Made by a program: the position numbers and the translations under genes. A DNA stretch of 64,000 nt from Larix kaempferi (lineage: Eukaryota; Streptophyta; Pinopsida; Pinales; Pinaceae). Under the pieces are notes generated by a model. It saw nothing but the letters and a program-made list of their open reading frames with translations. It did not search any database and was not told the DNA's origin. This document shows positions 55,613-64,000 of the stretch, one piece after another (the stretch's first letter is position 1; each line of letters starts with the position of its first letter). Where the stretch lies: NCBI GenBank assembly GCA_027924585.1, contig BSBM01000994.1, positions 9,431,001 through 9,495,000 of the forward strand, given 5' to 3'.

Positions 55613-56794
55613 ATGGTTGTTGCAATAAAATTTGAAGATCGGTTGGAGGGCGCCTCCAACTACAACCCTTGGAAAGTGTGGGTCACGCTGGTTCTCATGG
55701 AGAACATCCTTTGGGAGCTTGCAAGCAAAGTGGTGATCGAGTCGACAGATCCTCAGGAACTGGCAGCTCACAAGTTGAAGGACATGAAGGCTAGGAGGGT
55801 TATCTTGGATGCGATGCAGGATCATTTGATGCCTCACATAGCCGAGAAGACGTCAGCCAAGGTGATGTGGATGCTTTGACAGGTTTATATTAGAATAAAA
55901 ATCAAAACAGGAAGATGTTGTTGCAGGAGGAGCTCAAAAGCACTAGATGTCCAAGACCGATACTATAGCTTCTTATCTCACTAGGATCACACAAGTTCGT
56001 GACAAGTTGACAGCAGTTGGGGAGAAAGTGATAGATCCGGAGTTAGTGAGGATTGCCTTGAATGGCTTCACCAAGCCATGGGAAACCTTTTCAAAGCAAT
56101 CGTTGCATGGGAGAACCTTCATGACTGGGAAATGTTATGGGATGACTTCTTCCAAGAGGAGATTTGGGAGAAGTCTCTATCTGGAGGTCAATAGGAGGAT
56201 GATGAGAAGGATGTTGCTCTTTCTTGTTAGGCAAAGAGGAGCAAAAATAGTATGGGGCCAAATTCACAAGGAGTGAAGAAGAAGAACAAAAGAAAATTCA
56301 ACTGCTTTGCATGCCACAAGTGTGTCCACTATGCTTCACAGTGTCCAGAATGAAAGAAAGAGAAGAGCAAGTCTCAGCAGGTAGTAGCAACTATAGAAGC
56401 TTAGCTTGATGAGTTTGTTGAGAAGTTTGAGAAAGAGTTCTCCTTAGTGTCTTGTATTTCTGGCATTGATTCTGGTAATGTCTGGTTCGTGGATAGTGGG
56501 GTTGCTCGTCACATGACGAGGACACGTGAGTTGTTCACTAGTTTGTTAGGGACAGACCTAGATTTGCATGTTGAGCTTGGCATTCATGCCAAGTGTGTTG
56601 TGAAGGGAGTTGGAACCATCAGGTTTCAACTAGAGTCAAGAGGATCTTTGGAGGTGACAAACGTGTTGTATGTACCGGAGTTCAAAATGAACTTGGCCTC
56701 ATTATCAACATTGGAGGATAGTCGGTACACACTGTCTTTTGAGAGGGGACGGGTTCTCATTCAATCGATAGGATCTGGCATAGACTCAGCATGA
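55613..56794 (+). pseudogene. Element E gag and protease
   Basis: ATG 55613 starts VVAIKFEDRLEGASNYNPWK and reads through KARRVILDAMQDHLMPHIAE to a stop at 55879. The next block (55947-56276) has TIASYLTRITQVRDKLTAVG and LNGFTKPWETF. A zinc knuckle CFACHKCVHYASQC lies at 56302-56343. The protease block 56447-56794 has WFVDSGVARHMTRTRELFTS, with the catalytic DSG at 56492-56500 followed by Val instead of the usual Ala, then VLYVPEFKMNLASLSTL. Frameshifts separate the blocks. Confidence 0.85.
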
Positions 56795-57289
56795 GTTCTT
56801 GGTGTTAGAGAGGGCAAAGTTTATAAGTTCCAGGGAAAGCTTGTAGTTGGGTCCAAGGGGATCTTGGATCATGGATCGATGTCAGTGATAGAGGTCAAGG
56901 AGCACAAGACTTTGAAGGGTGAATTGAGTTCACAGATTTCCAGTATGGGGAGTAGACCTTCAGAGGAGAAGAGAGAGTTAGCCCCTTCCAGTTCTGCCAA
57001 GAGACTTGGTATGAGATGACATTGATGGATGCTCAGGAGCAGGAGACAACTCCTAGGAGCCCAGTGAAGGAGAGCAAGCCTTTGACGAAGTTTTCGAACT
57101 TCTTGGCACTGATGTGTACTGCATGTAGAATCATCGATTCCGTGTCTTCTAGTAAACAAGGAGCAACTAACCAACAGGGTTAGAGGAATGCTAAAATGCG
57201 AGGATGATTTGAGCGATAGTGTGTTAGGGTCAGAGGGAGAACCAATTTCAGGTGGCTCTCGGAGAGGTACCTTCCTCACTAAGAGGGAG

Positions 57290-57935
57290 TGTTGATTTTT
57301 GTAGCATCAGACAAGTACTTCTGCATAGGTCAAGTGTCTAGCATGCAGGCGTCATCCAAGAGATCTCTCAGACTTGGGAGTTTCACTTTAATTAAGTGAA
57401 CTATTAAAGTGAATGTACTTTTGTTATTACCTTATGTAAAGTGAACTAGAGGGCCCATGGAATTTGGTAGTCCATGGTATTGGCCTTAGGTATTTGCATA
57501 TGGTAATGTTATACAAGTTAGCCTAGGTGAGAGGAAGAGACACAATAGAGACAACAGTCACACAGAGGGTTAGAGAAGGACTTTTAGCTAAGTGTGCCGG
57601 GAAGGGTTCGAGGAACGAAGCAAGGGGCAATTGAGGGCTAGTAACCAGCAAGATCGAAGGACTGATCCTGAGATTTGATAGCTAGCTTCTATCATTGTAT
57701 TTTCCTCAGTGGGCCATTATCTGAGGAAGGGAGCACCCAAGGGTTTTATATTATTAATAAAATCAATCTGTTGGCTTGTTTTTCCCCAGTTGGGGTTTTC
57801 CAGGGTAAACCTCAAGGTGTCAAATGTATGTGATGATTTCCAGTTGGGGTTTGTTGAGATCTAGCTTGTTTTCAGTAATAATTGCAAGTAACTATTTGAA
57901 CTGTTTAACCGGATCTGGATCTGTAAAATCCAACA
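57290..57935 (+). repeat. Element E 3' LTR, 646 bp
   Basis: It follows CACTAAGAGGGAG and shares both ends with the 5' LTR. Many substitutions (for example ACATGTATTTTTG versus ACAAGTACTTCTG) show it to be older than the A and B pairs. Confidence 0.9.
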
Positions 57936-57940
57936 TCATC

Positions 57941-58740
57941 CGAATGGTGATTCTGGTTATTTGCATTAGAAATTATTGGACTGGGTTAGGGAGACTCCTC
58001 AGAATGTTTAGGATCTTACCCCTCATTTAGGTGGAGTTATATCTGAAGCTGAACATTTGAATCCTGAGCCATGATGGGTAGCTTCACGATAATTTCGAAC
58101 TTTGAAGAAGATTGGAAAGGTTCAACTTCCTCTCAACTATTCATCTCTACCAAAGTTTAGCTGATTGGTTTCCACATCAGTTAACCTATAGGCTTTATGA
58201 ATGCTAATGTACCCTGAAAGCATCAGTGTCTTTCTATTAGGTTCTATAGCTTGGTTGTCTTCTCATCTAGAATGCAGGCATAAGCAGTAGAATCGAAAAC
58301 CTTAAGATTACTAGCTCGGGGCTTCCTCCCAGACCTTGCTTCCTCAGGGGTCTTCTTCTTCACTGCCATTGTTAATCAATTCGACAAATATACTGTTGTG
58401 AACACTAAATCAGCCCAAAACCTGTTGGGAACACATGTGTTCTGAATCATACATCTGGTCATCTCTGTGGTTGTCTCTCAACTACTCCATTCTGCTGTGG
58501 AGTGTAAGGTGTAGTGTGCTGTCTTTGGATCTGATGTTTAGCACAAAAACACTTGAAGTCAGAGCTAAGAGTGGTTATAGGACAACCAGACTCTTTTTCT
58601 ACTAATGCTTTACAATTTTGAGATTCATTAAACACTTTGGATTTTAACTTCAAAAAGTACACCCACATCTTTCATCATCACAAGCAGAGACAAGCAATCT
58701 TTTCCAGAAATAAAACTATAAAGATCACTTTCTTTAGTGA
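57941..58740 (-). pseudogene. Old Copia integrase remnant
   Basis: Right to left: degraded core start near 58740, then WVYFLKLKSKVFNESQNCKA, LVEKESGCPITTLSSDF, HQIQRQHTTPYTPQQNGVVE (58560-58480; contains the last catalytic Glu), then broken frames with the C-terminal region. It continues as the linker and RT at 53809-52700, from which it is separated only by element E. Confidence 0.85.
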
Positions 58741-60759
58741 ACTTCCAGCCAAATACGTGTAGCACTGGGAGTAACCTAGAACGTTGTTGATACTACCATT
58801 CAACCTGCTGTAATTTTTTATTGTGGTTGTATTCCTTGATAGAATTTATTGTTCAGCCCTCTCCATTATATAACAGCATCCTGTACGGGGCAAAGCTTCT
58901 TTATAATATCAGTTATTGACTTTCAATTGTTACCAAGGTGCATCTCAGTCATGCTGTACAGCATAGACCATTGTCAAAGTGCCATTTCCAGAAATACAAA
59001 TTCTGCCATTTCCAGAAATACAAATTCTTTTAAAGAAACTATTTTCAAAATCTTTGTCCCAAGGATCATTGACTGTGATCTACTCGAGCATTCTCATTTT
59101 GAGATCATCTCTGTTCTTTATCTCTGCTCAAGTCCCCCAATCTCCTGATGAAAGGAAAGCAAATCAACTGAAGGATAACCCTTTCTATTATGCGGGCCTG
59201 TCAAAAATAATCCAGCAATTATTTTTGTTATAAAGTTGACTGTCCTGTAGCACATTTGGCCAAAGGTGGGGTAACACCATGCTAAACTAAATGAAGGCAC
59301 TGGGAACGTGTTAGAACATATGACTACACTGGGACCATGATACTTGTTGTCTTTCAACTAGTGTGTTGTCCAGTCACTATTTCTTCTACTTATATGCTTC
59401 CAAGTAATAGTTCCTCACTGTTGAGATTGAATTCAATAGCCTTCTCCAGTACAGATATCCTTCCCTTCAAAGCTTGTACTTGAACTGACTTATTTCCTTG
59501 TCCAGTGGAAAGTTCGTCCTGAAAATTAGCAAAAGCTATCCACAGACTTTCATCATGCAGTCTGTCATTTTATTGAATTCCCAAGTTTCTCCACATTCCA
59601 CATTTGATGTTGATTCCAGTTCATTCCACTGCTACTTTAATTTCTTCCACTCCCATAGGCAAAAGATCTAGAACATGACCCTGATTTATGAGTTGCTTAG
59701 CAAGTCCTTCATAAAATTTGACTGCTTTATGATAATAAGGAGCAGCATCTTTGTCAAGGTCTTTGTGAAAGCATATTGGCTTTGGCTGATATTTAGAAAC
59801 AATCTCCTGATATGATTGTAAGGATTCATCTGTTTAAAACATGCTACAGAGTGCACAAATTGTCTTATAACCAACTCAGATCTGGGCTACCTGATTGATG
59901 AGTAACACCATGCTTGATACTATGGTGCACTTATCTCATTCAGAAATGACCCTTTGGTGTTCGAAACATCAAGAACCTTTTCATACTGCTGGCCATACTA
60001 CACTTTATTAGAAGTATGCTACAGGAATTGTCCATAATTTCTGTCGTGCCTAAAGGACTAGCTTCCATGGGTTTTCTGAAATGCCTTGATGTTTTCTCCA
60101 TATAGTTAAATGCACATCTGATCCATTGAAACATGCAATAGACCTCTCCACTGTGCCCATACAAATTGATTCTAATCTGCCTTTTTCACATAGGCCGTGA
60201 CTATGTTATATGCTTCATTCTTACTCAGCAAGATGATTTGCAGGGCTCATGTGTATCCTGCTACTATAGGAAATGATAAATAAGCACTTGTGGACTCCAG
60301 GCTCCCTGGATAAATACACCAAAGTGCACTTCTCAAATGTTTTTGCACATATGTCTGAAAAGGTATCACTTGCTGCAACAGGTTGAGAAAACTTCCCATA
60401 ATGACTAGAGTGCTCGGATTGTTTCTTATATCACATGCCCAGACTTGAAAGGAATCAGCACAGCTCTAAGATTATATCTGTTTGTATGCCCAGCATGCAT
60501 TCTTACTGCTATCACAGGTGGAGGAACGCCGTTTTAACCCAAGGATGTTCAACAGACCCAATAATGCAGCAAGATCCCTGCCAAAAGTTGGACAGATCCA
60601 TGCTTTACATATTAGAATAGAACTGTTCATTTCCCAACCTTGATATGAAACAAAACTTCTACATCAATGAAAACAGGACAATTGACCAGCTCCATCAAAA
60701 ACCTTGTCATCACAAGTCAAGAAATTTCTTTTGTAAACCCCCTTGCAAAATGGGGGGTA
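58741..60759. other. Unassigned intergenic DNA
   Basis: A short tandem duplication CCATTTCCAGAAATACAAAT lies at 58982-59025. No domain or LTR pair is recognisable. Part of the minus strand may be further decayed sequence of the old Copia (N-terminal to its integrase), but no protease or gag motif is seen. Confidence 0.4.
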
Positions 60760-61700
60760 ACACTTGCAACCCCATATTTTTGCTAGGTGTAAGGATGGTG
60801 GCTCATTATTCCATGCCACTTATCTCAAGAAAGAAGCAAACCACAATTTCGTTTGCTCTTGTCACTTCTTCCTTATGCATGGGTGGGCTTGCCCAATTTT
60901 GGCTTACAAGTCATCTCAAAAAAGATAAGTGGTGATGTCTTAAACCTCTTTCTTCTTGACTTTTTTTTTTTCCCTTTTTACCAAGCGTTCCCTTTTCATA
61001 TCATTCCCCCTTGTCATTTCATTTTCTCTGCCTTATTCTTCACCTCCATCTTCATCTTCTCATTCTACATGGTGTTTGCCTCATGTTTCATTTAGTGTTT
61101 GGTCTTCTTGCCTTGTGGATTGTCTTGGCAATCCCATGTTTTTGGTAGGTGTAAGGATGGTGGCTTATTATTCCATGCCACTTGTCTCTAGGAAGAAGTA
61201 AACCCCAATTTTGTTTGGTCTCCACATTTCTTCCTTGTGCATAGGTCAACACGACATTTGGGCTTACGAGTCATCTCAAAGAGGCTAAGTAGTGACCATT
61301 TAGACATCTCCTTACTTGACTATTTGGTTTTATTTTTTCGAAGCACTCCCTTGTGGTTTAGTTGCCTCCACCTTCTTGTTCACCTCCATCTTCCTCTTCT
61401 CATTCTGCATGGCTTTTGACATGTGTTTCGTTTAGTGCTTGGTCTTCTTTTCTCGTGCCTTGTCTTGTCTTGTAAAACACATGTTTTTGGTAGGTGTAAG
61501 GATGGTGGCTCATTTATTCCATGATGCTCATATCAAGAAAGAGGGAAACTCTATTTTTTTGTGCCCTCTTCTTTTTTGTGCACATGTAGGCTTTCCAATT
61601 CGAGCTTGCAAGTCACCTCAAAGAATCAAAGTGGTGGCCACTTTGACCTGTCCCTACTTGACAATTTTGTTGTGTTTTTACCAAGTGCTCCTCGTTTCTA
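60760..61700. repeat. Tandem triplication, 345-362 bp unit
   Basis: TAGGTGTAAGGATGGTGGCT begins units at 60784, 61146 and 61491. Each unit contains CTTACAAGTCATCTCAAA-like, CTACTTGACT, ACCAAGCRYTCCC and CACCTCCATCTTC-like blocks. Copies are diverged. It has no coding content and the frames listed across it share only the repeat. Confidence 0.85.
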
Positions 61701-62146
61701 TTGGATTTTTCTTTTAATAATCAGAATTGACAATTCAATGAAAATAGAAATTCCACCTTCTTCTAGAAGGTTTCTTGGATATTAGCCCCAAAATTTTCTT
61801 CCCTCGGATTACTGTAAATTAAAATACCAAATTCACTTCCAAACAATCCTAAACTTCCCAAAATTCAAGAAGAAAATATACCAAACAATCTTGTGTGTTT
61901 TCGGTTGTCTAATGAAACTGAAAAAATCTTGATCTTGTAAGTTGTAGAGGTATCACTGTATCCATCACAAGGTATAATCACAACATCTCAAATCCTAGAA
62001 TCAATCACAGAATCCATAGTAGGTTATGAACCTATCTCCATGGTATCCCACCAAGTAGCTGCCCCCTAAAATCTAGAAGGTTCTTCTAATCTCTCACTAG
62101 AATGTAAAAGTGCCATTAGATCAACAAATAACTTGTAAAGGCTACC

Positions 62147-62428
62147 CTATCTTAGACCTCTAGCCAATGTCCTTGGACTAGCTAGTCTGCGACCTTTGAT
62201 GGTGTAGTATTGTCCCTCAAAACAAACTATCCTCTGTACATATTCCATACAAGACACCGAAAGAAGATGCTTCTTCAAACCAGGAACAAACAAAACATAA
62301 TCAGACTCAAAAACATCACTTAAAGGCCTTTGAAATGAAATGGATCCAACTCCTCTTGTAGGGTTAGTGGCATCATCGCCAAGATCCACAGTCATGCCTC
62401 CTTGTTGCTCTTGAAATCTAGTAAACAA
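62147..62428 (-). pseudogene. Element F protease/pre-integrase fragment
   Basis: The frame reads VGSISFQRPLSDVFESDYVL then FVPGLKKHLLSVSCMEYVQR and CFEGQYYTIKG, the segment that follows the protease active site in Copia pol and leads to the pre-integrase domain. The DSG active site itself is not in this frame. Confidence 0.75.
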
Positions 62429-63021
62429 TGATATATCATGTCATATGTCTTAGAGCTCCATTATCCACAAACCATCCAACACTAGGGAGTGTTAGAATAC
62501 AAGAAAGAGACCAAATCCATATCAATCCAACAAAATATGCAATATGAAGAGGATCCTTTATTTGCCATAGGTGAAAAACAATTTGGATCCACTAGATCAA
62601 ATCAACCACCTATCATAGGCCTTTGGAGTATCTCACCCCTAGAAAATAAAACCATGCTAGTCAATAATCACATAGATTTGCCACCTATCACTAACAACCA
62701 CTGGAAGAAATCAGCCGCCTATCGCAGGTCATCCTAGGCATCACATCAATTAAAAATACATCCATAAAAGTCATCAATGTATTAGATCCATTATCTATCA
62801 TCATGAGAGCAACATGTGGAAACATATCATAGGTACACGTGCTCATCTCAAGCATAATTTATCAATGAATGAAGAAGACAAACCTCCTTCTCTATTCAAG
62901 TTCTTCTGCAAGCAACCTAGGGTTTTTCACTAAATGACCTCAACCAGGTCAGGTACCTATCCCAAGTAAACTCCAACTGAAATACAAACTACCTTGTACT
63001 CAAGAGTGATATCAACTATAA

Positions 63022-63035
63022 CCACTCTAATACCA
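63022..63035 (-). promoter_or_regulatory. Primer-binding site of element F
   Basis: CCACTCTAATACCA on the plus strand is TGGTATTAGAGTGG on the minus strand, directly before TGTTGAAAATTT, the LTR end. It fixes orientation. Confidence 0.8.
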
Positions 63036-63270
63036 TGTTGAAAATTTCTCAAAATTGACAATTCAATCCAAAATAGTAATTCCACCTTCTTAAAAGGTTT
63101 TCTAGATATTAGCCCTAGAATTTTCTACCCTAGGATTGTTGTAAATTAATGTACCAAAAAACATTGAAAAATGTACAATAATTTACTTCCAAACAACCCT
63201 AAACTTCTCGATAATGCAAGGAGAATAGATACTAAATAGTCCTATGAGTTTTCAACCATCTAGGGTAACT

Positions 63271-63611
63271 TCTTAGGCATAAATCCGATCTAAAAACTCA
63301 TAAAAAATAGACATAATATCAAACAAAATAATAGGAGATGCTTGTATTGTTGTCTTCAATATTAGTGTCGGGTCCCTTAACAATTCCCTTCTTATGTGTG
63401 TTAAGTCAACAAGACAAATAAGTGTCAGACATAACCATACCAGGAAGACAAAATGATGAAATCAAATCTGCAATATAGACAAGATGTGGATAGATGAAAA
63501 CTCCATATATATAACTCAATAATGAACTCCAAGTACATACCCAAGCTCACGATGAGCTAAATTACGCCTAACAAGCTCTCGAACCTTAAATTGGGGAAAC
63601 AATCAAAACCC
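63271..63611. other. Unassigned AT-rich DNA
   Basis: No coding sequence or repeat is recognised between derivative F and the LTR at 63612. Confidence 0.4.
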
Positions 63612-64000
63612 TGTTAGAATTTTAAGTGCAATAACAATAAGGATCACTGAAAGATAAACAAGCACAACATAGACAATAGTACACAATAATTTATCATGGG
63701 AAAAACCTCGTGGGGCAAAAAAACACAACAAACTTCTTCAATATAGATTCGTTAGAATGTACAATAGTAATCCTCGTGCAATAACCCAATACACGAAGAC
63801 TCCAAAGGCAACTACTCTCTTTGACTCTATCTCTCTACTCATGCGAAGTTGATGAGTGAGTGTGGTGACCAAATGAGGAGGGCGAGCCTCTCATTTATAC
63901 TAATCATTCAGTTACCTTTTTCCCCAACATGGCCGACTTGACTCTCCTAACAGGCTCTACTTGTCCAGTTAACAATAAAATATTTTTTTTTGGATCGTTC
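63612..64000 (-). repeat. Partial LTR of the element B family
   Basis: TGTTAGAATTTT starts it, and GGATCACTGAAAGATAAACA, CATGGGAAAAACC and TTCTTCAATATAGAT match the element B LTR in order. GGCCGAC (63931-63937) lies about 35 bp from ATTTATAC, the promoter arrangement on the minus strand. The preceding sequence is not a primer-binding site, so this is the 3' LTR of a minus-strand element extending past the window, or a solo LTR. Confidence 0.75.

Larger units (their letters stand above)
53810..57935 (+). mobile_element. Non-autonomous Copia element E (gag-protease only)
   Basis: Exact target duplication TCATC (53805-53809 and 57936-57940). LTRs are 53810-54464 and 57290-57935. The polypurine tract is AAGAGGGAG. 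The primer-binding site is TGGTATTAGAGT. Interior: a 1.1-kb leader, gag in broken frames and a protease segment. No integrase, RT or RNase H. It sits in an older Copia of opposite orientation, between its integrase and RT. LTRs differ more than in A or B, so it is an older insertion. Confidence 0.9.
61717..63270 (-). mobile_element. Small Copia-like derivative F
   Basis: LTR-like repeats at about 61717-61925 and 63036-63270 share GAATTGACAATTCAATS, TTCCACCTTCTT, GATATTAGCCC and CTTCCAAACAAYCCTAAACTTC. The primer-binding site TGGTATTAGAGTGG is on the minus strand at 63022-63035. The interior is only 1.1 kb with one protease-proximal fragment. Outer boundaries and a target duplication could not be set, and the LTRs are strongly diverged. 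Confidence 0.65.

Overview
The window is nuclear DNA of a seed plant with a large, repeat-dominated genome. The evidence is one intron-containing plant GT47 (exostosin-type) glycosyltransferase gene, primer-binding sites matching plant initiator-Met tRNA, and a surrounding mass of nested Ty1/Copia, Ty3/Gypsy, hAT and CACTA remnants. A gymnosperm or another large-genome plant is plausible, but the sequence alone does not fix the species. There are no rRNA genes, tRNA genes, CRISPR arrays or bacterial operons.

Layout. 1-528: 3' end of an LTR retrotransposon with its LTR. 529-1945: minus-strand CACTA (En/Spm-like) transposase remnant with palindromic subterminal repeats. 4304-5340: minus-strand Ty3/Gypsy gag-protease remnant. 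7199-9750: the only apparently functional gene, a GT47 glycosyltransferase with two coding exons and a probable 5'-UTR intron. 10334-13290: a 3-copy 290-bp tandem repeat and LTR-derived dispersed repeats. 13574-26246: Copia element A, split by Copia element B (14826-21205, minus strand, TSD CATGT) and ending in a second partial leader instead of a clean LTR end. 27098-28200: Gypsy-like LTR, PBS and gag remnant. 31086-35095: a hAT element with an almost complete transposase. 35893-37009: a retroposed unit with poly(A) tail and a 12-13 bp target duplication, inside an old coiled-coil reading frame. 40058-49463: Copia element C (TSD CAAAT), containing Copia element D (44167-48738). 52090-58740: old Copia fragments on both strands, interrupted by element E (53810-57935, TSD TCATC). 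60760-61700: 350-bp tandem triplication. 61717-63270: small minus-strand Copia derivative F. 63612-64000: LTR of the B family running off the window.

The most interesting system is the A/B/C/D Copia lineage. Its members have different LTR bodies but share (i) loss of protease and of the integrase catalytic core, with RT-RNase H and, in three of four, gag sequence retained; (ii) a conserved 268-293 nt intron-like segment, GGTAAG to TTGTAG, between the gag end and pol, with a small hairpin just after it in three copies; (iii) a GTCGGCC motif (reverse complement contains the DRE/CRT core GCCGAC) about 34-37 bp upstream of the LTR TATA box; (iv) an element-specific tandem array between RNase H and the polypurine tract. 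Element C differs in its primer-binding site: it matches the anticodon region of initiator tRNA-Met, as in Drosophila copia (half-tRNA priming), whereas A, B and D carry the usual site for the tRNA 3' end. Coding decay is dominated by CAG-to-TAG stops, as expected from deamination of methylated cytosine in silenced elements.

All motif matches, LTR boundaries and difference counts were made by eye and should be confirmed by alignment.
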